Notes under the pieces: model-generated
The model's database searches: none
What the model saw: the letters and a program-made list of their open reading frames with translations, nothing else
What the model was told of the DNA's origin: nothing
NCBI GenBank assembly: GCA_015680685.1
Contig: MNCI01004505.1
Coordinates: 252,913 to 297,278 of the forward strand
Reading direction: 5' to 3'
Origin: Gnetum montanum
Taxonomy: Eukaryota; Streptophyta; Gnetopsida; Gnetales; Gnetaceae
Length of the DNA: 44,366 nt
Made by a program: the position numbers and the translations under genes
Shown here: positions 10,138 to 21,065 of the stretch, piece after piece
How the letters are laid out: each line of letters opens with the position of its first letter
Numbering within the stretch: the stretch's first letter is position 1

Positions 10138-11286
10138 TCGCCTCAGATGGGATCCCAAAGAGCCCATTGACTTAGACACTGCCCTTGAACCCTCACCGGA
10201 GCTAATCGAAGTGTCATGTAGCCTTTACGATGAAATGCGTAAATGTGCATTACGCTCGACCCGCTATTTATGGGAGTGTTAGAATGTTAACGAAGATCTT
10301 TGGAAGAGGTTGTAGAAAGAAGAAAAGAAAAAGATGTTCCTAACTGGTAGAGTTGAGGACCTGTAGTCTCGAAACGAATTTTTGCTAGCTCAGGAGGCCA
10401 ATGATGAGAATTGGTAGATAGTTGTAATTGATTACGTCCATTATTGGACAATCTTCAGAAACAACATCCAAGCCAACCATGAGCTCATTGAGCAATGGAT
10501 GCAAATTAATCTCCTAGCCCAAAAGAACCAAGACTGGAAGGACTTCAACGTAAGGGTCCAAGAATGGGGGCAGGTACATAAAGACCATAAGCATGTGTAT
10601 AAGCGAGAATGTGCTGCCTATTGCCAACATTACAGGGATTCTTCCATTGAAGTGCAGTCCCTTTGGCTATTCCTTGATGTCATCATTGCTTCTGGAGCAT
10701 ACGAAAAGTTTCAGGAGCAAGTGACAGTGAGTGCCTCCCTACAGAGAGAAATGACCCTCCCTCGCAAGGAGACCACTGTCCCTTCCTTTTTTCCTGAACC
10801 ACCTCGATGGACTCCTGTGGAGAAGGGAAAGGTTAAGGCTAGAACTGATCTAGGAAATGGCGTTTGGTCTAAGCTTACTAAGGACGAGATCATGCAACGC
10901 CTGTGGGTTGGTTTGAAACAAATTCCTTTCGCAGCTGACACAGGACCATCACAGGTAAGTTGTAGGACTATTGCATTCTTGTTATGCGTAGTTTCAGTGG
11001 TAATGCTAACATGCATGTCAAGGCATCGTAGGATCAGCATGAGGAGGATCTTCATGAGGAGGAGCGTAATGGAGCTGATGGACCTCACGAAGAGGGTCTT
11101 CATGAGGAGGAGCGCCTCAAAGATGATCAAACTTGTGGTGAGAATTCCCGTGAGGAAGAGCCTCGCAGAGAGGACCACCCCCACGAAGAGACACCACACG
11201 AAGAAGGTTCCTATGAGGATGATCTTCATGAGGTAGAGGTGGAGTTGGATGACATAGGTGGAAGTGGTAACAGCGGCAACATGTGA
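10138..11286 (+). pseudogene. C-terminal charged region and acidic tail of antisense gene A
   Basis: Exon ~10138-10954 encodes RLRWDPKEP, a charged likely coiled coil with several stops, then DWKDFNVRVQEWGQ and KDHKHVYK. It ends at a GTAAGT donor in phase 0. Exon 11032-11286 reads in phase 0 as an acidic tail of 84 residues with repeated HEE units (DLHEEER, GLHEEER, PHEE) and a terminal GGSGNSGNM. The longer open frame across 10499-11236 ignores this splice and gives an arginine/methionine-rich shadow. Copy B has the same last intron position and also ends in an acidic tail. Confidence 0.65.
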
Positions 11287-11852
11287 CGTGGCTATATTGG
11301 CCAACCTTTTATTACAAATGGAGTGGAGTAAAAAGAAAATGTTCGTCAATCTAAGTAATATAATCTATGTGATATAAAGATTTTAGTTCTCAGGAAATGA
11401 AATGTATTGTTAGAAGGATTATACTTTTTAGGCCACTGTGGGTCATTAATAGTTTAAGGCCATTTTGGGCCAGGCCATCGTAAACGTAAATGAAAAAACA
11501 AAATTGCCAATTTTAAGCCATGGTAGGCCGTAAATAATTTAAGGCCATTTCAGTTCGAACCATCGTAATCATAAGGAGGGTAAATTACATTTGCTAGTTT
11601 TAGGTTGTAGCAAGCCGTAACTAGTTTAAGGCCATTTCGGGTCGGTTGATCATATGAAAGAAGCGTAATAAGGACAATGTAAAAAGAGAGAGCGTAAATT
11701 GCATAACAGTAAATGACGTGGACTAATGTGAAATGTCACGCTAACATGTTCATTCACTAGCTCTGCAGCTGCTTCTTAATTATTTTTAGTTTTCGTGATG
11801 CGTATGGACGAGGAGGTTTATTACTCCGTTCCTCTACGCCACCATCTTCCTC
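11287..11852. other. Spacer between antisense gene and protease, with TTTAAGGCC repeats
   Basis: No coding frame. Bases 11430-11650 contain about six copies of TAGTTTAAGGCCATTTTGGG and TTTTAGGCC-type words, spaced 30-60 bp, related to the AGTTTAA motif. The antisense gene and the protease face each other tail to tail across this spacer. Confidence 0.6.
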
Positions 11853-12552
11853 CTAAAAAGGTAGCTCAACCCAGATCAAGCTATCATCAGTCATTGTTTT
11901 GGCCTGTTTAAATATTGGGATAGGAGATTGATCTCTAGGGATTTCGATTTCATAACCCTGTTCCATTTCTAGGTTATTAATAGCCTGAGGGATCATCTTA
12001 TCACCATGGATGATCACTTCCCCTCCTTCGTAGGGCAAATGGATCTCCTAGTGGACAGGTGATTAAGTTGAAACTAGGCATCTCCTCGATGAAGATAAAC
12101 ACTACATCTGTGGGGAATTAATCCCCTGCTACGAATTTGATGTGTATTGTTCCTTTGACCTGCACTCGTGCCCCATTGAATGACTTTAAACACGACATTG
12201 TCATGAGACTGATCTGTTTGATCAAACCCAGTTTATTCACTATGGGGTATGAAATGACATTGGCAGCCACCCCGTCATCCACATGTACTCTCCAGATTTG
12301 GTATTGGCCAACCTGGATAGTGATTAACATAGATGTTGTTATCACTTGATCCTTCTCTGGGTCATCCTTAATGGATTCATCATGAAAAGTCAGTAGGGAA
12401 GGTTGGGGTTTTTTAGCGACAAGAGAAAGCATGATGGAGTGGATCGCTTCTTCATCTGCTAGCAAGCTCTCATCCACGAATATGGATGTTAACATGCGAA
12501 CCATGGCCTCCCGATGTTTTTGTGATGTCATCAGCAAGTCATAGAGGCTCAA
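11853..12552 (-). pseudogene. Aspartic protease of element A, with internal deletion
   Basis: Minus-strand reading: MSLYDLLMTSQKHREAMV, then a variable linker, then the active-site segment VHVDDGVAANVIS (V-D-D-G, near 12290), KLGL and CLKSFNGARV to ~12118. After a frameshift it resumes at 12038 with PYEGGEVIIHGD. Between FNLI and the HLPYEGG block the ILGRPWL segment found in B and C is missing. A short TTCAACTTAA-like match at the breakpoint suggests a microhomology deletion. Without that strand the protease would not fold. Confidence 0.75.
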
Positions 12553-12652
12553 TGTTGTATTTTTTTGTTTCAGAGCCTACTTAACTTGCATAAAAAATGT
12601 TGAGGAGATCACGCCCACGATCTGATTTTTTATCACCCTTCTCTTCTTCCAT

Positions 12653-15482
12653 TCATCCCAGGAGACGAATCTCTTGAGGTGGAATGGTTTCTAGTTTAGG
12701 GTTGTGTTTCCTTGGGTCGGGAGAAGATGGTTGCACTTGTGTAGCATCGTCTTTTCTTGTTGATGGTGGGGCCAAGGGCACTGAGGTGAGGGGCATAGGC
12801 TTAGGAAACCCCAGCATAAGGCGGCCCTTAGCTGTATTAGGTGTCATACACTCTTCTTCTTTCCTGTTAGGTTGTGATTGGGGCATTGACTTAGAGGGTT
12901 TCCCTTGTGTAGCAGGAGAAACTGATGGCTTTGGCACCCTGATGAAAAAGGGTGCCCTAGGTGTGGGCGCGGGCTGGGCCACGGCTTTACCGATAGTGGG
13001 CTGTGAGACGATGGTAGATAACAGGACTCGACGAACGAAGGGTTGTTTTTGAGCTACGCCCGTCGATGTTGACAAGCTCATCGTCTGAGGCAGGTGAGGA
13101 GGTACACGTAGCACAAAAGGTTGTTTTGGCTGTGCCCAGTCATCGCCTTTCTTACCCACTACATTGATAGTGTACCCTGCATTATTTTTGTTTAATGGAT
13201 CTTGGTACACATGCATGGATTGATTCTCCAGACGGACAAGACTACTGCTATCTAAGACCAGTTTACCTTGATCGATCATGTGTTGAATGTCATCTTTCAA
13301 TGCCTAGTAGTAATCCGTGCCGTGACCACACAGCTGGTGATAGTCACAGAAACGGTCCAGCCTAAAGTTTTTGGGGACTGGCAGTTCGTTTGGCAGGGCC
13401 AAGGAGGGATTCTTGAGCAATTCGCAATGCCATCTATGGTGTTTCAAACCCTCCTTGGATACCTTCTTATGTTGAATATGGCCAGTTCCCAGTAATTACT
13501 TCAAAAGTTCTGAAGGCTTTACAAGTAGAGCTGTGTATTTTGAATGGTCTTTACGCTCAAAATTAGGCTTCGACTATGGAGGTGCTTCAGGGGTGGATGG
13601 AGTTTCTTGATCAGTGCTATTTGAGCTAGTTTTGGGCTCAACAAGCTCCGTAGATACTTTCTTGTTGTCATTTTTCTTCTTGGCCCCCTCGACTACCGCT
13701 GCTACGGTCATTGTCGTAGCTTTGCCTTTATCCTTACTTTTGCTATGGGCATTTTTGTAGACCACATACGTTGGGTCCTTACTAGCCTTTTTCGTATCTT
13801 GAATGCTCTTAGTTTGAGCAAAGGCTTGGCTGAGGGAGCGGGGAGTGAGGTAATATAATTTAGACTTGATAAAATCATTAACTGCCCCCCCTTGAAGATT
13901 GCCAACAGATGTGCCTCCGCGATGGGTTCACGGATTTCGTTCAAGGTGGCACTCCACCGCTGTATAAAATTTTGAACCGACTCGAGCAACTCTTGCTTGA
14001 CTCCCATGAGCTAATCCAGCGTGACTTCTGGTTTCAGGTTGTACTTGAAACAAGTCACGAACTAAGTTAACAGCTCTTCCAAAGTTGAGATGGAAGAGCG
14101 TGGGAGTGCTCGATACCAATCTAAAGCTTTACCTGTTAGTGACATAGCAAAGACATGGATGATGGTATGTGGCCATTATTGCAATAACAACAACTCTGAC
14201 CTAAAAGTGACTAGATGGGCATTGGGATCGCCTTCTCCATTGTATTTTGTAAAATGGAGGAGTGGCATCCCATGAGGTAATGACAAAATAGGCACTACCG
14301 GACTAATAGGATCATCATGGTAAAAATCCATGACCTATATTGTGTCAGAACTGGTAGCCTTGAGGTGCTTAACTTCCTTAGTAAGGGTCTGAATAAGCTG
14401 GAAGGCTTGATCCAGACCCGAGACAAAGAGGTCATTTGTTGAATGGCATGAGGAGCCACGCTAGGTGGCAGAATAGGGGTGACAGCTTGGCCAGTGTGTG
14501 ACACTATCGGAACCATCCTTACAGGCGATGCCACTTATGGCATCCACCACCTAGTAGGTGGTGCAGATGGGATGACCATCATCGATTATGCCATGGGATA
14601 CGTTGTTTACTTGGCCGGGGGCATAGACAATGACCCTATAGCGGGGTTTAGCGCCTACGGGACCTAGTGTTGATGATGAATGAGATGGGACATCTGCATA
14701 GGATGTGCAATGAGGAACAATGTGTTTGGAACCCACCACGTTGTAGTGGTAGGTCCTATCATGTGAGTCGGGATGAATGTAGGCACTATATGTAATTGCG
14801 AAGTAGGTATTACATGTACATACAGTGACATAGGCGCAAGTATACGATGAGATGAATTAGCTAACTGCGGCTGCTAAGGAATGATTTGTGAAGGGGCACC
14901 ACCCAAGAGGGTAGTCAGAGAGAAAAAATGTGGCTGGGGCGAGTGCGGGACTCGGTTAGCATTAGATAATGTCAAGGGCATGGTGACCATGAACAACAGG
15001 TTTACACGGGACGCCGTGGAGGGGGGGGCCATAACAAAGTTAGCATGACTGCCTCCCTCAGAATGGGAATCGAGATCCTCTTGTCCATCATGAAATGCTT
15101 CATCATGGAACAACTCCTCTCATTATTCTTTCAATGTCCTAGCCATTAGCATTTGATCTAAGATCCACTGTTGTTGGTCTGTCAGGGGTACAATGGCGTT
15201 TGGTGAAGGAATAAATTCCTTCCCATTGCAGTATATGAACTCATATTCTCGTTTCTCTTTGAGTTCTTGTGGATACATGGGCAAACTTGCCACATGTTTG
15301 GCATAGAGGAAATTGTAATGCTCCCTGCGCTGAGCATGTCCCTTAGGCTCCTTGTTTTGGAGCTTGAGGGATCAGCGTGGTTGCACTGGACTGGTTGGCG
15401 ACTCGACCATAGGAGGCATAACTTGTAGAGTCCAAGGATTCTCGAGGTTAGTAGTGTCAACAACAGTGGTTGATGCAGTCAT
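12653..15482 (-). pseudogene. Gag of element A
   Basis: Starts at ATG 15482 (MTASTTVV) and shares with B and C a conserved N-terminal block (QYNF-type, then REYEFIYCNGKEFIPS), a proline/serine-rich middle, a Retrotrans_gag-type core (14200-13780: residual FIQRWSATLNEIREPIAEAHLLAIFKG) and a GHGTDYY-LKDDIQ segment that replaces the zinc knuckle (13330-13280). Then comes a proline-rich linker with QPFVLRVP, QPFVRRVL and APFFIRVP repeats (13130-12930). Gag forms the cytoplasmic particle that packages element RNA. At least three frameshifts and several stops (e.g. near 15365, 15120 and 13305) disable it. Confidence 0.75.
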
Positions 15483-15713
15483 TCTCTATGCAGTTTGAGA
15501 GCAACGATGACAAGGATAAAGATCGCAAGAGCAAAGGCAAACTAAGGTGAAAATGGGCTTTCTACCCTGTAGGATTCCAAAGGAATCGTCGAAGTGACCA
15601 ATCTGCACCACACAATCTTGTAAACAACCACGGAGGTATTACATTTACGTCGATCGACAATGGGTCTAGACAGCTTATAGGACTACCTATAAAATGTGGA
15701 TCGAAGGTTCAGG
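15483..15713 (-). other. Leader of element A
   Basis: About 230 bp between primer site and gag start, purine-rich in places. Unlike the B and C leaders it carries no palindromic word array. Confidence 0.5.
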
Positions 15714-15730
15714 CCCTCCTTCTAGTGCCA
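15713..15730 (-). promoter_or_regulatory. Primer binding site of element A (tRNA-Asn-like)
   Basis: The minus strand reads TGGCACTAGAAGGAGGGC, six bases inside the LTR end at 15737. Against the 3' end of plant tRNA-Asn as I remember it (..CCTCCTTCTAGCGCCA), 16 of 18 positions pair. Elements B and C have the same site at 36263-36280 and 40539-40555. Confidence 0.65.
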
Positions 15731-15736
15731 AAAAAC

Positions 15737-16983
15737 TGTAACGACAGAAAACATCGATCACTGGAAATACTGAGTGAAGTTCCATGTACACAGTTCCAAC
15801 CCCGGATCCATGTGAGGGCCATGTTGAAGAAAATGAATCCGAGGTGCCCTGAATAGTCTTGTCAATCAGACAGGGACTTACTTAATCAGTAAATTTTGTA
15901 ATAACCAGATTACAAGATGATGATTTCGATGAGGAGATATGATATCAGTAATCTTGAAGATAACAAAAACGATGTAAATGATTCGAAGCAATTGCAAAAT
16001 CNCGAAGATAACAAAAACGATGTAAATGATTCGAAGCAATTGCAAAATCTATGTAGATAGGATGCAATAAATTGGATTTAGAGAATGTGCGATCCTAAGA
16101 TCTGGGATTTAGCTTATAAAAAATATGTTGAATACAATGATACAGGCAAACTTCGGTTTAGATGAAGCACATGCCAAGAACAGGAAAGCTATTCAGAGAT
16201 GAAACAAGCAAAGGTCGATCTACTTTATTCTAGCCAATCTGGGCGCAAGGGAGTCAGACCCGAAGCAGGATGTCCACTAACTAGAATTTTCTGATCAAAA
16301 GCTCTTGTCGATCACCTTTAACATTCTTTCGATTGCCGATCCTCTCTTGTTCTCTCACCAGTCTTCGCCACAAATTGTCAAAAATTGCCAACGAAAGAAG
16401 ATTTCTCACCGAGAAAATTTGCCAACCCTTGGATCATTGTCAACTGGAGTATTTATAAGGTTAGGGTTAGGAGAAAAATGTGGTTTAGATGACACATGTT
16501 TTAAACCTACAAATTACCATTGACTTGGTGCATTTTTAGTTGAAGCTTATGGTGCTATGCTGCGTTATGCTCTGAAGCGTAGTGTGTCGTAATCTACCCT
16601 CATTGGAGCTTTGGTAACAAATTGTCTTGCAATTACACTGTAATACGCTAGAGAGCGTATCGTGGCATAAGAACCACCAATGCTTGAATTCTGCTATCTC
16701 CATTGTTGCAATTAAATCAATTATCTACTTGCATTATGTTGCATTATGCTACATAGCGTAACTCGGGGTAACATAGCGAACCTGCAAAATTAAAGTGTTT
16801 TCACTACACATCCCTTGTTTCTATTCAGTATTTCTGGAGTCTATTACGCTGCGCTGCGTATTGTAGTGTAGAAGGCCTTAAGCTAAAAGAAGACTGTCTG
16901 AAATGTGCCACTTGTGGGAATCCTTTACGTAAACTTCGAGACTTTGCTAAATTATCGAGGTCTTAAAATTTCATGGTGTTTCA
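15737..16983 (-). mobile_element. A-family LTR, right copy (5' LTR of element A)
   Basis: Begins TGTAACGACAGAAAAC next to the primer site and ends GGTGTTTCA. TATA box at 16450-16459 on the minus strand. It contains an N-joined 46-bp assembly duplication (15956-16049) and a 23-bp insertion near 16900 absent from the left copy. By hand count it differs from the left copy at roughly 12% of positions near its U5 end but about 5% near the U3 end; most changes are transitions. Confidence 0.8.
15956..16049. other. Assembly duplication around N (46 bp twice)
   Basis: The 46 bases before the N at 16002 recur exactly after it (16004-16049). The left A LTR has this block once. This is an unmerged contig overlap, not a biological tandem repeat. 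Confidence 0.9.
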
Positions 16984-17159
16984 TGATCAACATGCACTCT
17001 ACAGATTGTGCACTACCCAACACGAATGCTAATGGACAGTGGGGCTGTAGTGACCTCCCCTTGTTCGGGGTTAACTTTGACTGCATTGTCGTGAAACAAT
17101 AGGGATGTTGAACTCAATTCTTGCAGTGTAGGGGGCAACATCGTTGCACAGATGGATGC
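16984..17159 (-). pseudogene. Element C gag-protease junction, duplicated piece 2
   Basis: Same content as 4471-4646: the minus frame runs through LLFHDNAVK and EVTTAP to VHVD, the segment before the protease active site. It is bounded by the A LTR on one side and the B' solo LTR on the other; its end GATGC (17155-17159) is the B' target duplication. Confidence 0.7.
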
Positions 17160-18693
17160 TGAAACACCACTAATTTCGGCCTAACACTTTGAAATGAAAA
17201 AAACTCAAGCCATTTTTAGCTTTCGGGAGGCAAAAATTTGACTAAGGCATGGAACTCAAGCCAGCTTGCTCATGCTCAGCATGTCTAGCTAGCTTGCCCT
17301 CAACGTGAGAAACTCCAACAACTTCAAAATCAAGTCAAAGGTGGTTCAATATAAGGGTGAAAGTCATTCTAAAGGGTCACTGTTGTGTCCAATTCAAGTT
17401 TCAACATTCGGGAATTCAAATTTTAGGTCAAATGGTACAAATTTTCTCACTCACGCTATGGTCATGTTGAGGTCACGCTGGCAACGTGAGTACAGCATGA
17501 GCAACTCTGAAAGCCTCAAAACTGAGTTGAAATGATTTGACTTCCAAGATGCAAGTCATCCTCAGGGTTCATTGTTGACAACTTCAAGTTCCAGCCTCCA
17601 GAATTCCATATTTTAGGTCCAAAATTTCAAGTTTTTGTAGCTCACGCTAAGGTCACACTGGCAGCATGAGTCCAGCATGAGCTACCATAAGTGGTTTAGA
17701 AAAAGGTACATTCAAGATCAAATTTTGACTTGTAGATCACTCTCAAGGTTAATTAACCATAGTTAGAAAATTTCTATACTTAAGAAACAAGCTTCAAAGG
17801 TCAAATATTGGTGTGAAATATGTCATTTTTAGCTCACTCACGCTGAGGTCACACTGGTAGTGTGAGTACAACGTGAGTCCAGTGTGAGTACTGATCACGC
17901 CCGGTCAAAAGCATGCCAAAAACATGTTGAGGACATGCCAAGAAAAAATCAACTAACATTGGAAGGTCTGGTGAAATAGAGATGCCTCAAATAGCCAAAA
18001 AACAACTCAAATCGACATCCTACAACAGTCAATTCAGGGACCGAGAAGTTTCAAGCGAGCCAGAGTCAATCTCTCTTATCNTTTTCCTCTCATTTCTCAG
18101 CCATTGATCCATCTATGACGTCTGTACCTGAGCCTAGCCAAACCTTATAAATACCCCATCCATTCACATAAATGGGATTGGCAATTTTGAAGGTTGACGG
18201 GTTGCAAAACACTGACTAGCAACTTTTGGACGCTCGGGTGCACTTGACTCTTAGCATCCAAAGCACCTACAATCATATCACCCCAGGGCTTAGCGCTTGA
18301 CTTGTCATTCACACGTGCAGCTACGCTTTGACCAATGCACATTCATTCTAAGCAATATAATATAGTTCATTTTTGCCTTCCATTATATTATTTACTCTAT
18401 TTTAAATTCAGTTTATGCTTTGTGTACAATATCAATTTTGTATACACTCTATTTGCATTTTGTACGTCACTGTTTACATTTCGAACATCTGTTACGATAA
18501 CCCCAGCGCAAGCCATAGCTTACATTCAGGGAAGTCCTTGGTTGATTTGTGTGTCGACCATCCAAGGCACTCTACCTTCATTTTCTTTTCCAGCTTTCCC
18601 TCATGCAAAGGCAAGGTCAGCTATGTCTATTCGGTGATCTTTCAGTGTTTGTTTTTCCCTTCCAACCTTACACTAATGATTTTGGTCAGTACA
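17160..18693 (+). mobile_element. Solo LTR of family B in plus orientation (B'2)
   Basis: TGAAACACC at 17160 to CAGTACA at 18693, flanked by perfect 5-bp duplications GATGC (17155-17159 and 18694-18698). No primer site or polypurine tract adjoins it, and gag of element C resumes on both sides, so it is a solo LTR left by LTR-LTR recombination. U3 has the GCGTGAG array (17260-17890) and the TATA box is at 18146-18153. The N at 18081 hides about 200 bp present in B'1 (about 5575-5772), which restores the length to about that of the B LTRs. Confidence 0.85.
18146..18153 (+). promoter_or_regulatory. TATA box of solo LTR B'2
   Basis: TATAAATA in the context CCTTATAAATACCCC, shared by all B-family LTRs in the window. 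Confidence 0.6.
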
Positions 18694-19311
18694 GATGCCT
18701 CATTTGTAGGGATGTCCTCCATAATAGGGATGGAGGCCAAGATCTAGGCCAATGCTTGGCAATGAGCAGATGAGGTCATGACCAGTTCATACAAGCTCAA
18801 CATTGTGTTCTTTTTCTTGAGTGTTTCCTCCACCTGGGTTAGTGCAGCTACAAAGTCCTTGTCGTTAGCTATTGTGTTGGCCTTGACTTCCTCCAAGTGG
18901 CTTGAAAGAAAAATCTCTTGGGAAGGGGACTTGGGCTTGGTTTTCTTGGCCTACTTGGGGGTAGGGGCCCCAATGTTCAGTTGTTGTTTGTTGGCTGTGG
19001 CCTTTACTTCGACCATGGGGGTTGCGAGGTGCTCATTTTTCCTCTTGCGTTGCCATTTGATGGGCCTACCCAGGTTGCTAGTGGGGCCAACCCTTGAAGG
19101 AGGAGGGATCAAGATGTTACCCATTGTTGGGCTTTAGGTAGGTGAGGGACCATCACGTTGTGGCACTCTTATGACAAATGGTGATTTAGGCAAAGTTGTT
19201 GTGTGGTCAACTTTGATAACAAAAGGTTGCTTAGTGGTTGTTGTTGCATCATGCTAGTTTAACATCTTAGCAGATGGTTGCTGTGGAACTTTGACCACAA
19301 AGGGTGTTGTG
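18694..19311 (-). pseudogene. Gag linker of element C, middle piece
   Basis: The minus frame from 19311 encodes TPFVVKVP, KQPFVIKV and SPFVIRVP repeats, a basic proline-rich stretch, and LSLYELVMTSSAHCQAL, matching LSLYDLVMTS in B and A. It ends in IPIMEDIPTNEAS at the B' solo LTR. It continues upstream at 38092 across element B and downstream at 17159. Two or three stops are present. The motif AGTTTAACATCTTAGCAGATG at about 19256 lies within this piece. Confidence 0.7.
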
Positions 19312-19850
19312 TGTACTGACCTAAATCATCAGTGTATGGCTGGAAGGGAAAAAAACACCAAAAGATTGTCGAGTAGACACAGCTAACCCTACCTTCGCCT
19401 GAGGGAAAGCTAGAAAAGAAAATGAAGGCAGAGTGCCTTGGATGATCTGCACACAAATCAACCAAGGACTTCCCCGAGCATAAACTACAGCTTGCGCTGG
19501 GGTTATCATAACTGATGTTTTAAAATGTAAATAGTGTGCACGAAATGTAAACAGAAATGTATACAGAACTAGTATTGTAAACAAAACATGAACTGAACAT
19601 AAACCAGAGCAAATAATATAATGTCTAGCAAACTGAACTGTATTGTATTACTTAGAAAATATGTGCACTAGTCAAAGCGTAGCTGCACGTGTGGATGGCA
19701 GGTCAAGTGCCAAGCCCCAAGGTGATGTGTATCGTAAGTGCTTGGATGCTAGGAATTAGATGTGCCTAAGCACCCCAAGGATTGCTGGTTTGAGTTTCCT
19801 AAGCCCTCAACCTTCAAAATTGCCAACCCTCTTTATGTGAATTGATAGGG

Positions 19851-19860
19851 TATTTATAGG
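19851..19860 (-). promoter_or_regulatory. TATA box of element B 3' LTR
   Basis: Minus strand CCTATAAATA, within the conserved B-family promoter context. Confidence 0.6.
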
Positions 19861-20239
19861 GTTTGGCTGTGCTCGAGTGCAGAATATATGGATGGAATCA
19901 ATGGTTGAGAATTGAGAGGAAAATGGATCAAGTGACACATGTCCGATGGCTAGTTCTGTGTGAGTTGGACATGCGTGGGAAAGCTATGTTTTTGACCAGG
20001 TGCATTGTATCTTACAGCGTGTTTTGGCTTAATCAAGCTAGCTTACGCTCATGGAAGCACATACAATTTAGAGCGTAAGAGTTTGACAAGCTCATAAATG
20101 AAAATTTACATTGAGAATGATAATGCATAATAAGAGAATTTGACTTTGGCTTGCTTGAATCTTCTCGATCTCTGAATTGACTGCTACAAGATGTCGATTT
20201 GGGTGGATTTGTGGCTATTTGAGGTGTCTTTGCTTGACC

Positions 20240-20935
20240 AGGACTTCCAGCGTGAGTTGATTTTGCCTTGGTGTGTCCTCAGTGTGCTCATGTTGCACTC
20301 ATGCTATACTCATGCTGCACTCACGCTACCAGCGTGACCTCAACGTGAGTGATCCAAAATGATAGATTTTCCATCAAATTTTGATTTTTGAAGCGTGTTT
20401 CTTGAATGCAATTGTTGTCTGACTGTGTGGTTGACCTTAGGAATGATCTACAAGTCAAAAATTGAGCCTGATGTGACTTTTTTTACACTACTTTTGGTAA
20501 CTCATGCTGGACTCATGCTACCAGCGTGAGTGTAGCGTGACCACAGCGTGAGCTACAAAAACTTGCATTTTTTGGACCTGAAATCTGAAATTTTGGAGGT
20601 TGAAATCTGAAGTTGTCAACAATAAACCCTGAGGATGACTTGCACCCTTGAAATAAAGTCATTTCAACTCAGTTTTGAGGCTCTGAAAGTTTCTCACGTT
20701 GTATTCACGCTGCCAGCGTGACTTCAGCATGAGTAACAGCGTGAGTATGAAAATGTGAATAATTTGTCTCAAAATTTGAATTTCCAAATGATGAAACTTG
20801 GAGTGGACATCAGTGGCCCTTGAGGATGGCTTGCACCCTCATATTTGGACCATTTTTTACTTGATTTTGAAGCTATTGGATTATCTCACGCTGCACTCAC
20901 GCTACCAACATGACCTCAGTGCGAGTGCCCAGGAT
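20240..20935. repeat. GCGTGAG/CTCACGC word array in B 3' LTR U3
   Basis: Five clusters of CACGCTACCAGCGTGACCTC, AACGTGAGT and related words, at about 20240-20350, 20500-20550, 20690-20740 and 20885-20960. Sense and reverse-complement words are interleaved, with unique sequence between clusters that is conserved among B LTR copies. Confidence 0.8.
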
Positions 20936-21065
20936 AAGCTAGCATAAGTGTCCAAGACAAGCCAATGTGAGTTTCATGCCTTAGTCAAATTTTTCCTCTC
21001 AAAGGCTCAAGGGGCTCTGAGTTGTTCTTGTTTCAAAGTGTTAGGCCGAAATTAGTGGTGTTTCA

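Larger units (their letters stand above)
6876..11286 (+). pseudogene. Antisense multi-exon passenger gene, copy A
   Basis: A spliced gene on the plus strand inside minus-strand element A, between RT remnant and protease. Exons I can support: 6876-6994 (ATG, basic N-terminus, GTAGGT donor), 7543-7992, 8078-8370, 8459-9508, 9599-~9820, ~9913-10047, ~10138-10954 and 11032-11286 (TGA). Donors are mostly GTAAGT-like, acceptors are AG, and reading phase carries correctly across most junctions; exons 5-7 are uncertain. The product would hold a decayed FCP1-like domain, a central domain shared with copy B, a charged region with KDHKHVYK, and an acidic HEE-rich tail. About ten in-frame stops make it a pseudogene. 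It is not an independent host gene, because the same gene occupies the same slot in element B. Confidence 0.7.
19312..21065 (-). mobile_element. 3' LTR of element B
   Basis: TGTACTGACC at 19312 to GGTGTTTCA at 21065 (1754 bp). Minus-strand TATA at 19851-19860. U3 (20240-20935) is filled with GCGTGAG words. It adjoins the polypurine tract at 21066-21079. The partner is 36287-38091. Confidence 0.85.

Noticed and set aside
11030-11230. Met/Arg-rich repeat protein (MRRIFMRR pattern)
   Set aside because: A frame shadow of the acidic HEE repeat in the spliced frame.
10499-11236. A 245-codon protein as one uninterrupted frame
   Set aside because: Codons after 10954 read through a GTAAGT intron into the wrong frame; the spliced frame gives a tail also acidic in copy B.
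6876-11286. A normal host gene between transposons
   Set aside because: A homologous gene occupies the same slot and orientation in element B, and both are enclosed by gag-protease and RT of their element.
18335-18773. Overlapping plus-strand open frames of 74-110 codons
   Set aside because: They lie in the R/U5 part of the B' solo LTR and run into antisense gag; no coding signature.
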